Source of the DNA: Rhodobacteraceae bacterium UBA3069
Lineage (GTDB): Bacteria > Pseudomonadota > Alphaproteobacteria > Rhodobacterales > Rhodobacteraceae
Reading direction: 5' to 3'
Length of the DNA stretch: 23,182 nt
Assembly (NCBI GenBank): GCA_002366795.1
Contig: DFBX01000104.1
Span: forward strand, 1-23,182
Both the position numbers and the translations under genes were made by a program. Positions within the stretch are counted from its first letter, which is position 1; each line of letters begins with the position of its first letter. This document shows positions 15,071 through 21,761 of the stretch, in pieces. The notes under the pieces were generated by a model that worked only from the letters and a program-made list of their open reading frames with translations, had not been told where the DNA came from and searched no databases.

Positions 15071-15092
15071 GACCAGTTGCACAAAACTGGTC
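15071..15092. promoter_or_regulatory. Inverted repeat just upstream of the GntR regulator start
   Basis: GACCAGTT (15071-15078) is mirrored exactly by AACTGGTC (15085-15092) with a 6-nt spacer. GGACCAGTT recurs exactly at 15865-15873, after the gene. It is placed 44 bp before the chosen start, suitable for autoregulation. Confidence 0.5.
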
Positions 15093-15136
15093 TAATAGGC
15101 AAAAGACCTCCTCGGCTGTGCCAAAGGATCGCCCTC

Positions 15137-15850
15137 GTGCCCAACGTCCCTCTTCCCCCAGGCCATGCGCCCCTGCCCGGGGCGACCGTCAAATATGTGA
15201 TCGAAACGCTCTCCACGCGGATCGTGACACAGGAATATGCGTGCGATGAACGGCTTCCGTCCGAGAGGCAATTGGCGCAGGAGCTGGGGGTGGCCCGCAA
15301 CACGGTGCGCGAGGCGCTGGACCATCTGGAAACCCGTGGCATGATCCGGCGGCGGGCGGGCTCGGGGTCGTTCGTGACCTACAATCCCGATGGCAACAGC
15401 GAGGCGCTGTCGCCCGTGGCCTCCGAGACCGGACCGCTGCAATTGCAGGTGATGCGCGGCATTTTGGAGCCGGAAATGGTGCGTCTGGCCATCGTCAACA
15501 TGTCGCCGAGGCAGATCGAAGCGCTCTCGACCGTCTTGTCGAAAATGGAGGCGGTTCAGGCGGACGCCACGGCCTTCGTGGCGCTCGAAGAAGAGTTCCA
15601 CCGGCTCATCGCCGAGGGCACGGGCAACCCGCTTTTGATCGCCTGTTACAACCTTGTGCTCGATGCGCGCCGGCAATCTTTTCGGGCCGCGATGTACCGT
15701 CGGCACCTGACGCCCGCGCGGATCGAAATTTATCAGCGCGGCTATAACGGGCTGTTCAACGCCATTGCCGCGCGCGATATCGAAGAGGCCTCCGAATTCA
15801 TGAAGCTGGCGCTGATCGAAGACCAGCGGCTGTTGCTTCAGGAAGATTGA
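15137..15850 (+). CDS. GntR-family transcriptional regulator with FCD ligand domain
   Basis: A regulator of about 237 residues. The winged helix is at about 15-82 (LPSERQLAQELGVARNTVRE, followed by a short wing with RRRAGSGSFVTYNP). An all-helical FCD ligand domain follows at about 95-230, with EEEFHRLIAEGTGNPLLIAC typical of the FadR/FCD subfamily. I prefer GTG 15137, which has AAGGA 8-9 nt upstream and gives normal family length. An in-frame TTG at 15044 would start inside the preceding terminator and add 31 unlikely residues. It stands alone between the mgd-folD-purU and amt-dmm operons, with FadR-like half-site pairs on both sides. It probably represses itself and the downstream transporter/dmm operon. 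The ligand is unknown. Confidence 0.88.
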   Translation: MPNVPLPPGHAPLPGATVKYVIETLSTRIVTQEYACDERLPSERQLAQELGVARNTVREALDHLETRGMIRRRAGSGSFVTYNPDGNSEALSPVASETGPLQLQVMRGILEPEMVRLAIVNMSPRQIEALSTVLSKMEAVQADATAFVALEEEFHRLIAEGTGNPLLIACYNLVLDARRQSFRAAMYRRHLTPARIEIYQRGYNGLFNAIAARDIEEASEFMKLALIEDQRLLLQED

Positions 15851-15859
15851 CCGCCAGAT

Positions 15860-15870
15860 TGGTTGGACCA
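15860..15870. promoter_or_regulatory. FadR-type operator downstream of the GntR gene, amt side
   Basis: TGGT-TGG-ACCA has the same TGGT-N3-ACCA layout as the site at 14921-14931, and its right half continues as GGACCAGTT, shared with the element at 15070-15078. It begins 9 bp after the GntR stop and about 380 bp before the transporter gene. Confidence 0.45.
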
Positions 15871-15878
15871 GTTTTGGA

Positions 15879-15918
15879 GTCTCAATTTGAGACGATTCTC
15901 TCCTTTTTGTCTCAAAAA
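15879..15918. repeat. Paired palindromes sharing GTCTCAA
   Basis: GTCTCAA-T-TTGAGAC (15879-15893) is a perfect dyad, and TTTTTG-TCT-CAAAAA (15904-15918) is a second one containing GTCTCAA again. They lie just after the GntR gene in the 392-bp gap before the transporter. This gap (15851-16242) holds no convincing gene, only these repeats, a terminator and promoter-side elements. Confidence 0.5.
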
Positions 15919-15942
15919 CGCGGCGAATCCCCCCTTGTTTTT

Positions 15943-15963
15943 CCCGCCGGGCGGCGGGTTTTT
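15943..15963 (+). terminator. Rho-independent terminator of the GntR gene
   Basis: CCCGCC (15943-15948) pairs with GGCGGG (15953-15958) around GGGC and is followed by five T residues. It lies 93 nt after the GntR stop, which separates the regulator from the transporter/dmm transcript. Confidence 0.75.
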
Positions 15964-16066
15964 GCGGCGATCCACCCCTCCGGCTTTGCGCCTGGGTTTT
16001 TCAGCAGGCGGTGGGCGGGTTTTCCGTGCGCCCAGAATTTCATCAGAGGTCGGCAAAGCAGGGATC

Positions 16067-16218
16067 GTTTGACCTAAAAAGCGGCGTGGGTGCGGTGAAA
16101 TTAAATTCCTGACAGGAAAAAAGTTTGACCTATGGTGAGCCGAACCTCCTGATGTAGGCACTTAGTGAGCCAGTTCGCACAATTGGTATAAACCAAATCT
16201 GGCTTTGAAATTAGGTCA
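16067..16218. repeat. Three TGACCTA elements upstream of the transporter gene
   Basis: GTTTGACCTA occurs at 16067-16076 and again at 16123-16132. The 7-bp core recurs inverted as TAGGTCA at 16212-16218, about 25 bp before the transporter start. Three copies in 150 bp of non-coding DNA suggest regulator binding or promoter elements. Confidence 0.4.
16183..16196. promoter_or_regulatory. Dyad in the transporter promoter region
   Basis: TTGGT-ATAA-ACCAA is a perfect inverted repeat 46 bp before the transporter start. Its core TGGTAT-N2-ACCA matches the element at 203-214 next to tmm, which may mean one regulator controls both ends of the island. Confidence 0.45.
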
Positions 16219-16242
16219 CGTTCACAGGACAGGGAGAACGAC

Positions 16243-17622
16243 TTGGAACAGGATCTTGCATCCTTAGCTGCCGCGGTTGCGGAGCTACAGGGAAACCATG
16301 CCGCGACAAATGGCACGTTTTCCGAGACTTTCTACTTTCTGACGATCCCGCTCATGGTGCTGATCCATGTCGGGTTCCTCGCCTATGAAATGGGTGCATC
16401 GCGGTCGAAAAACGCGTTGGCCTCCGGCATCAAAAACATCCTCGCCTTCGCGATGATCGTGCCATTCTTCTACTTTATCGGCTGGTGGATCTATTGGGCT
16501 TTCCCGACGGGTCTGACCTTGTCCGAAGGGGCCATGGGCATCTCCGGGTTGGCCTATGCCAATGACGTTGCCTTGCCGTGGAGCCAATATATGGGCCCGA
16601 ACCTCGATGACCGCTCCTCGGGCGTGTTCTGGGGGGCGTTTGTCTTGTTCGCCGCGACCACCGCCTCCATTCTTTCGGGCGGCGTGATCGAGCGGATCAA
16701 GCTGACGGGTTTTGTCGTTCTGGCCATCGTGCTGGGCGCCTTCGTCTGGATTCTCGCCGCCGCCTGGGGCTGGCATGCAGATGGCTGGCTCGTCACCAAA
16801 TTCGGCTACCATGACTTCGGTGCCGCAGGTGTTGTGCATATGATCGCGGGCTTCTTCTCGTTGGGTGTCCTGATCAACCTCGGGCCGCGGATCGGCAAGT
16901 TCAACGCCGATGGCACGGCCAACCACATCGCCGGTCACTCCATGCCGATGACGCTGATCGGGCTTATGCTGATCATCGCCGGGTTCTGGGGCTTTCTGAT
17001 GGGCTGTGTCATCGTTCCGGGCGAAGCCTGGTCCTGGGGCAATGAGATCGAAGCCACGATCTACGGCACGCCGATGACCATCTCCGGCATGACCTTCAAC
17101 ACGTTGATGGGCTTTTCCGGTGGGATCATCGGGGCATGGATGATCACCCGCGATCCGTTCTGGATGATGTCCGGGGCTCTGGGCGGGATCATCTCCGCCG
17201 CGGCAGGGCTCGACCTGTGGTATCCGCCCATGGCCTTTGCCATCGGCTTTATCGGCGCCTGCATGATGCCGTTCGTTGCCTCCTTTATCGAGAAACGTGG
17301 CATTGACGACGCGGTTGGCGCCTTTGCTGTCCACGGCTTCCTCGGTTTCTGGGGTCTGCTCGCGGTCGGCATCGCCGCACAAGGCTACCCCGCGATGTTC
17401 GGCGAAGACGTGATCGAGACCTCCTTCCTCGGTCAGCTTGTCGGAGCCGTGACCATGGGTCTTTTGGGCTTTGTCCCGGGCTATGTGGTCTCCTTCATCC
17501 TCAAGGTCACGGGCCAGCTTCGTGTGCCGAAAGAGGCGGAATTCATGGGTCTCGACGCCGTCAAAGTGCCGGCACAGGCCTACCCCGAAGCTCTTCACCC
17601 GACGGTCAGCCCGGCCGAGTGA
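16243..17622 (+). CDS. amt: Ammonium/methylammonium transporter (Amt family)
   Basis: A 459-residue inner-membrane Amt channel with about 11 hydrophobic segments. The twin pore histidines are visible in GVVHM (H199) and FAVHGFLGFWG (H364), the conserved aspartate in HDFGAAG (D191), and the Phe-gate region in FAATTASILSGGVIERIK (F136) and GFWGFLMGC (F251). By eye, the residue matching AmtB Ser219 in the outer ammonium site is Cys255. The start is TTG 16243, with GGGAG at 16232-16236. No in-frame ATG precedes the first helix at a sensible distance. It heads a group with a 58-codon membrane protein and dmmDABC, so uptake of methylated amines, or retrieval of ammonium or methylamine, is the likely role. 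Substrate is not decided by the sequence. Confidence 0.9.
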   Translation: MEQDLASLAAAVAELQGNHAATNGTFSETFYFLTIPLMVLIHVGFLAYEMGASRSKNALASGIKNILAFAMIVPFFYFIGWWIYWAFPTGLTLSEGAMGISGLAYANDVALPWSQYMGPNLDDRSSGVFWGAFVLFAATTASILSGGVIERIKLTGFVVLAIVLGAFVWILAAAWGWHADGWLVTKFGYHDFGAAGVVHMIAGFFSLGVLINLGPRIGKFNADGTANHIAGHSMPMTLIGLMLIIAGFWGFLMGCVIVPGEAWSWGNEIEATIYGTPMTISGMTFNTLMGFSGGIIGAWMITRDPFWMMSGALGGIISAAAGLDLWYPPMAFAIGFIGACMMPFVASFIEKRGIDDAVGAFAVHGFLGFWGLLAVGIAAQGYPAMFGEDVIETSFLGQLVGAVTMGLLGFVPGYVVSFILKVTGQLRVPKEAEFMGLDAVKVPAQAYPEALHPTVSPAE

Positions 17623-17649
17623 TCCCTCAACAAAGGAAAGGACGATCCA

Positions 17650-17826
17650 ATGGAAGCACCTTTTGACGCAACCTCCTGGGACGGCATCACCGGCGCCATC
17701 TATGCCGGCTACGGCTCCGTCGAAGGTCTCTGGCTCCTCGCCTGTCTGGTAATGATCGTTGTCGCGATCGTGTTCGGCTGGCGCCATGAGGAACATGCCT
17801 ACAAGGCGACAGAGAAAAAGAGCTGA
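17650..17826 (+). CDS. Small single-helix membrane protein (58 aa) beside the transporter
   Basis: The ORF is short but well supported: ATG 17650 follows AGGA (17639-17642) by 7 nt and the stop is TGA 17824-17826. A soluble N-terminus (MEAPFDATSWDGITGAIYAG) leads into one transmembrane helix at about 27-44 (GLWLLACLVMIVVAIVFGW) and a charged tail, RHEEHAYKATEKKS. The positive and mixed charges after the helix suggest N-out, C-in topology. It lies 27 nt after the transporter stop and before dmmD, in one transcript. I do not recognise a named family. An accessory subunit or stabiliser of the transporter, or an anchor for the Dmm enzyme, are both possible. Confidence 0.75.
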   Translation: MEAPFDATSWDGITGAIYAGYGSVEGLWLLACLVMIVVAIVFGWRHEEHAYKATEKKS

Positions 17827-17860
17827 TCTTATCGGCTAAGGGGCCTCACGTCCCTTCCCT

Positions 17861-17889
17861 GAACCGGCGGCTTCCCCTGTCGCCGGTTC
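17861..17889 (+). other. Stem-loop between the small membrane protein and dmmD
   Basis: GAACCGGCG (17861-17869) pairs perfectly with CGCCGGTTC (17881-17889) around an 11-nt loop, followed by CCCCTTAACA rather than a T-tract. It may be a partial terminator or an RNA-stability element that sets different levels for transporter and dmm genes. Confidence 0.5.
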
Positions 17890-17931
17890 CCCTTAACACC
17901 TCAAAGAATACCGACCCGAAGGACGACTAAA

Positions 17932-19065
17932 ATGATCGCATCATGGAGATTTTCCGCATTGGCGGACCGGCACCGCGCCCTGGGCTCCGATCTCGAAGAC
18001 TGGAGTGGCATGGGCACGGCCTGGAGCTATGACAAGGATCAGACAGAGGAATATCTGGCGATCCGCACCAAGGCGGGCGTGATGGACGCCTCGGGGCTGA
18101 AGACAGTTTACGTCGTGGGCCCGCATGCGCAATATGTGATCGACAAGGCCACGACCCGCAATATCGAGAAACTCAAACCCGGTCGTTCGACCTATGCCAC
18201 CATGCTCAATGACGGAGGCAAGTTCGTGGACGACTGCGTGATCTACCGCCTCGGGCCGCAGAATTTCATGGTCGTGCATGGTTCCGGCGCGGGTCATGAG
18301 CAACTGACGAAATACGCCGCCGGGCGCAATGTGGCGGTGATTTTCGATGACGATCTGCATGACATTTCACTGCAGGGGCCGCTGGCCGTCGATTATCTGG
18401 AAAACCACGTTCCGGGCATCCGCGATGTGGTCTATTTCAGCCATATCCAGACCACGCTGTTCGGCAAGCCGGTGATGATTTCCCGCACGGGCTACACCGG
18501 TGAGCGCGGTTACGAGATTTTCTGTCGCCGTCAGGATGCGGTGGAAATCTGGGACACGATCGTCGCGGAAGGCGAGGCGATGGGCATCATCCCGAGCCGC
18601 TTCACCACGCTCGATTGGCTGCGCGCCGAGAGCTATCTGTTGTTCTTTCCGTATGACAACTCGGAAATGTACCCGTTCGAAAACGAAGGCCCCGGCGACA
18701 CGCTTTGGGAACTTGGCCTCGATTTCACCGTGTCTCCGGGCAAAACCGGCTTCCGTGGCGCCGAGGAACATTATCGTCTCAAAGGCAAGGAACGCTTCAA
18801 GATTTACGGTGTGAAGCTCGAAGGCACCGAGCCCGCCGCCGAAGGCGCGCCGCTTCTGAAAGACGGCAAAGAGGTCGGTGTCGTGACCATCGGGATGTAT
18901 TCGCCGCTCAACGAGCACAACGTCGGCATCGCCCGGATGCCGGTCGATTGCGCTGTGCAGGGCACGGAACTGACGGTCAAAAATCCGGATGGCGAGATCA
19001 AGGCCATCGCCCATCCCATGCCCTTCTACGACGTCGACAAGAAACGTCGCACCGCCAAAGGGTAA
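17932..19065 (+). CDS. dmmD: GcvT-like folate-binding protein of the dimethylamine monooxygenase system
   Basis: A 377-residue aminomethyltransferase (GcvT) family protein that heads dmmDABC. It is thought to take the formaldehyde-level carbon from DMA demethylation onto tetrahydrofolate. Family features: EEYLAIRTKAGVMDASGLKTVYVVG (about 39-63), YATMLNDGGKFVDDCVIYRL (about 88-107), ISRTGYTGERGYEIFCRRQD and a C-terminal barrel with GVVTIGMYSPLNEHNVGIARM. It is the length of a lone GcvT, so it is not Tdm, which carries an extra N-terminal domain and is about twice as long. The start has AAGGA at 17919-17923 with 8 nt spacing. A general glycine-cleavage or dimethylglycine-linked T-protein is the alternative; the dmmABC genes downstream argue against it. 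Confidence 0.88.
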   Translation: MIASWRFSALADRHRALGSDLEDWSGMGTAWSYDKDQTEEYLAIRTKAGVMDASGLKTVYVVGPHAQYVIDKATTRNIEKLKPGRSTYATMLNDGGKFVDDCVIYRLGPQNFMVVHGSGAGHEQLTKYAAGRNVAVIFDDDLHDISLQGPLAVDYLENHVPGIRDVVYFSHIQTTLFGKPVMISRTGYTGERGYEIFCRRQDAVEIWDTIVAEGEAMGIIPSRFTTLDWLRAESYLLFFPYDNSEMYPFENEGPGDTLWELGLDFTVSPGKTGFRGAEEHYRLKGKERFKIYGVKLEGTEPAAEGAPLLKDGKEVGVVTIGMYSPLNEHNVGIARMPVDCAVQGTELTVKNPDGEIKAIAHPMPFYDVDKKRRTAKG

Positions 19066-19097
19066 GGCGGCCAAATGCCTGACGCGCAAAACCTTTC

Positions 19098-19125
19098 GAG
19101 GCGGGCGCAATGCCGTGCCCGCCTC
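19098..19125 (+). other. Stem-loop between dmmD and dmmA
   Basis: GAGGCGGGC (19098-19106) pairs perfectly with GCCCGCCTC (19117-19125) around a 10-nt loop and lacks a T-tract. It lies in the 90-bp gap between dmmD and dmmA, the largest gap inside dmmDABC, and could give differential expression of dmmD. Confidence 0.5.
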
Positions 19126-19155
19126 CTGAGACCTTAAAGAAAAGCGTAAATTGCT

Positions 19156-19758
19156 ATGCCCAAAACAGAATTTTCTCCCTCTATCGAAAGCCGCCCGACC
19201 TATCCGGGGCTGACGTCTCAAGGCTCTGCCCCCGCGATCATGGTTGCGGATGCGGCCGGAGCCGAGGCGCTTGTCGATCTGGTTGCGACGGATGCCTCCG
19301 TCATGGATCACGCCCATGTGGTGCTGATCGCCAAAGCGCCGGAACTGGCCGCCAAACTCACGGCTCTGACGCCCAAAGCCCTGCATGAGGCCCCAGATCT
19401 TGACGCCGCGACGCCACTGGTGACCCAGATCTTGGACACGGCAAAAATGGGTACGCAGCTCTATTTGGCGGGGTCCGAAGGGGTGATCGGCCATGTGTCC
19501 GCGCTGGCCTTTGCCCGAGGCCTGCCGATGGAAGCGATCCAGTCCGAGCATCGCGGCTCCATCGCCCGACGGATGCAATGCGTCCATTGCAAGGGCATCA
19601 CCGAGGATGTCACGACCGATCCGTTTGTCTGTGCCCATTGTGATCTGACGCTCTTCATGCGCGATCATTTTTCACGCCGTCTGGGCGTGTTCCAGGCCGT
19701 CTGCGTCGATGCGGAAACCCCCGGCGTGGTGCCCGCGACCGAGGAGATCCGGCCATGA
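19156..19758 (+). CDS. dmmA: Dimethylamine monooxygenase subunit DmmA
   Basis: A 200-residue subunit of the enzyme that oxidatively demethylates dimethylamine to methylamine. The N-terminal 135 residues form an alpha/beta region without a recognised catalytic motif. The C-terminal part holds a zinc-ribbon or rubredoxin-like knuckle, C142-x2-C145 and C159-x2-C162, in CVHCKGITEDVTTDPFVCAHC, ending near FSRRLGVFQAV. This C-terminal pattern is what I recognise as DmmA. The start at ATG 19156 has only a weak AAAGAAAAG upstream. Its stop overlaps the dmmB start by 4 nt (ATGA at 19755-19758), so the two are coupled. Electron transfer or assembly between DmmB and the haem subunit is an inference. Confidence 0.85.
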   Translation: MPKTEFSPSIESRPTYPGLTSQGSAPAIMVADAAGAEALVDLVATDASVMDHAHVVLIAKAPELAAKLTALTPKALHEAPDLDAATPLVTQILDTAKMGTQLYLAGSEGVIGHVSALAFARGLPMEAIQSEHRGSIARRMQCVHCKGITEDVTTDPFVCAHCDLTLFMRDHFSRRLGVFQAVCVDAETPGVVPATEEIRP

Positions 19759-20699
19759 AGCTCGCTTTGAAAGTCACCGAGATCGAGCAACTGTCGCCTT
19801 TGGTCAAACGGTTCCGCTTCGAGGACCCAAAAGGCGCCTCTCTGCCGGTGTTTTCCGGCGGGGCGCATATCACGGTGGAAATGCCGGAAGGCGACACGAT
19901 CCGCCGCAATTCCTATTCGCTGATCTCTGACCCTTACGATGGATCGGGCTATGAGATTGCCGTCCGCCGCGAGGATCGGGGCCGGGGTGGCTCGCTCTAT
20001 ATGCACAGGAAACTGTCGGAAGGGGATGACATCACGGTGTCAACGCCCGCAAACCTGTTCCAACTTGACCTGCGGGCGCGCAAACACGTTCTGATCGGCG
20101 GCGGCATCGGCATCACGCCCTTCCTGTCACAGCTCAAACAGCTCGATATGGAACAGAAGCCTTTCGAGTTGCACTATGCCGCGCGCTCACGCGAAGAGGC
20201 CGCGGGGCTGAAGCTTTTGCCCAAGGCGGCGCATATCCATGTGCATCTGTCGGAAGAGGGGGCACGGATGGATCTGGGCGCGATTCTTGATGGTCAACCG
20301 ATGGGCACGCATGTCTATACCTGTGGCCCGGAGGGGCTGATCGCGGCGGTGGCCGATCAGGCGGCGCGACTGGGCTGGCCCAAGTCCACGGTGCATTCCG
20401 AGGCTTTTACCGCACCGCCGCCGGGCGAGCCGTTCGACGTGGTGATCGCTTCCACGGGCCAGACCGTCACGGTCAAAGCCGATCAGAGCCTGTTGGAGGC
20501 TTTGGAAGCCGCCAAGGTGGAGATCAATTATTCCTGTCGCGGCGGGGTCTGCGGGCGCTGTCGGACCAAGGTGATCGCCTGTGAAGGGCGCATCCTGCAC
20601 AACGATCACTGGCTCTCGATTGAGGAGCGCGCCGCGCAAAAAGACATCATGCCCTGCATGTCGCGTTTCAAAGGCACGCGGCTTGAACTGGACCTGTGA
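19755..20699 (+). CDS. dmmB: Dimethylamine monooxygenase reductase subunit DmmB (flavin, 2Fe-2S)
   Basis: A 314-residue VanB/phthalate-dioxygenase-reductase type electron carrier that passes electrons from NAD(P)H through flavin to a 2Fe-2S centre. RRNSYSLIS (about 50-58) is the flavin-binding motif. HVLIGGGIGITPFLSQLKQL (111-130) and YTCGPEGLI (188-196) belong to the nucleotide-binding domain. The C-terminal plant-type ferredoxin has C261-x4-C266-x2-C269 and C301. Domain order flavin/NAD/ferredoxin fits the PDR family. The start has GAGGAG at 19741-19746. It overlaps dmmA by 4 nt and precedes dmmC by 12 nt, and probably supplies electrons to the haem subunit DmmC. Confidence 0.93.
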   Translation: MKLALKVTEIEQLSPLVKRFRFEDPKGASLPVFSGGAHITVEMPEGDTIRRNSYSLISDPYDGSGYEIAVRREDRGRGGSLYMHRKLSEGDDITVSTPANLFQLDLRARKHVLIGGGIGITPFLSQLKQLDMEQKPFELHYAARSREEAAGLKLLPKAAHIHVHLSEEGARMDLGAILDGQPMGTHVYTCGPEGLIAAVADQAARLGWPKSTVHSEAFTAPPPGEPFDVVIASTGQTVTVKADQSLLEALEAAKVEINYSCRGGVCGRCRTKVIACEGRILHNDHWLSIEERAAQKDIMPCMSRFKGTRLELDL

Positions 20700-20711
20700 G
20701 GAGACAGACCC

Positions 20712-21755
20712 ATGACCATGCAATTCAATGACGAGACCTTCCGGGGCGATTACACCTATCACAACTCGCAAAAGGCGATCCGCCGCTTTCCATTCCCCTT
20801 CGATCAGGACGCATATATGTATTCTGTGAACATCGAACAACATCCGGGCGGGCCTGAAGGGTCGCCGTTTGAGGTCATGTTCGATGTGGATGAGCATTAC
20901 GTGGCGGAGATGAAGGACCGCGAGATCACGCTGGCGGAAGATCCGCTGCGCTGTCAGTCGCTGCCGCATATGGAGTTGGCCGGGTGGGATTTGCTCGAAC
21001 TGATCATGGTCAGCAAGGCGCGCGATTATCCCGAGCTTTTCACGCTCCACCGCGATGGCAATGACTGGCACTGGATCAACAAGCCGCTGGGGATCGAGAA
21101 GAAATTCACCTTCCTCGACCCGACCACGCTGCCCTGTGGGCCGATGGAATACATCACCCGTCAGACGCAAGGGGATTTCGCGCTGTTGCACGAGCGCGAT
21201 GGCAACCTGTGGATGGATGCGGGGATGGTGACGTCGCAGGCCGACTGGTCGCTGGATTTCGACGTGGGCATGAACTTTTTCGAATGGCACGCGCCGGTGC
21301 CGAAAGCCCGCAAGATGGGCGTGTTCGACAAGGCGCTCAAATTCCTGTTGTCCGTCGGACAGGATCAGTCCTACCGCCGGTTGAACTGGACCCTGACGGT
21401 CAACCCCCGCCTCGACACCAGCCCCGAGACCTATCACAAATGGGGCCCGGAAAAGCGGAGCGTGACGCCGGAGAATGTCGGCCGGAAACAATTCCTGCGC
21501 GTCGAGCTTCAGACGTTTTTCCGCCTGCCGCGCTCCAATGCGCTGGCCTTCCCGATCCGCTGTTACCTTGCCAATCTCGAAGACCTCGCGGGCCAACCGA
21601 AATGGGGCCGTCGCCTGCACCGGGTGCTGCGCGACATTGATCCGACGCTGGCGGAGTACAAGGGCTTCGCGGTCAATCAGGAGATGATCGTGGACTACCT
21701 GTCGCAGTTCGATGACGGGGCGCCGACCTCGCCCGGCATCTTCCCGGACGGTTAA
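20712..21755 (+). CDS. dmmC: Dimethylamine monooxygenase haem subunit DmmC (DUF3445, HODM-like)
   Basis: A 347-residue member of the haem-dependent oxidative N-demethylase family (DUF3445), whose haem-binding PAS-like fold does the chemistry in the characterised Pseudomonas enzyme. It should oxidatively demethylate dimethylamine to methylamine plus a formaldehyde-level unit, using O2 and electrons from DmmB. Recognised stretches include FPFDQDAYMYSVNIEQHPGG near the N-terminus and central QSYRRLNWTLTVNPRLDTSP followed by ELQTFFRLPRSNALAFPIRC. Haem ligands cannot be assigned with certainty from the sequence alone. ATG 20712 is 8 nt after GAGGAG (20698-20703); ATG 20718 is a second in-frame choice. 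The SMR gene follows after 6 bp. Confidence 0.9.
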   Translation: MTMQFNDETFRGDYTYHNSQKAIRRFPFPFDQDAYMYSVNIEQHPGGPEGSPFEVMFDVDEHYVAEMKDREITLAEDPLRCQSLPHMELAGWDLLELIMVSKARDYPELFTLHRDGNDWHWINKPLGIEKKFTFLDPTTLPCGPMEYITRQTQGDFALLHERDGNLWMDAGMVTSQADWSLDFDVGMNFFEWHAPVPKARKMGVFDKALKFLLSVGQDQSYRRLNWTLTVNPRLDTSPETYHKWGPEKRSVTPENVGRKQFLRVELQTFFRLPRSNALAFPIRCYLANLEDLAGQPKWGRRLHRVLRDIDPTLAEYKGFAVNQEMIVDYLSQFDDGAPTSPGIFPDG

Positions 21756-21761
21756 GCGGAT

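Noticed and set aside
15077..15086. TTGCACAAAA upstream of the GntR gene, resembling the IS5 inverted repeat at 22103-22120
   Set aside because: Only about nine bases are shared, there is no transposase or second repeat nearby, and the bases belong to the centre of a dyad.
15044..15136. TTG 15044 as start of the GntR regulator
   Set aside because: It would begin inside a terminator hairpin and translate through the 15071-15092 dyad. GTG 15137 has an AAGGA site and gives usual family length.
16243..16258. Sigma54-like -24/-12 pattern (TTGGAACAGGATCTTGCA) at the transporter start
   Set aside because: The GG-to-GC spacing is one base too long and the sequence lies within the coding region just after the start.
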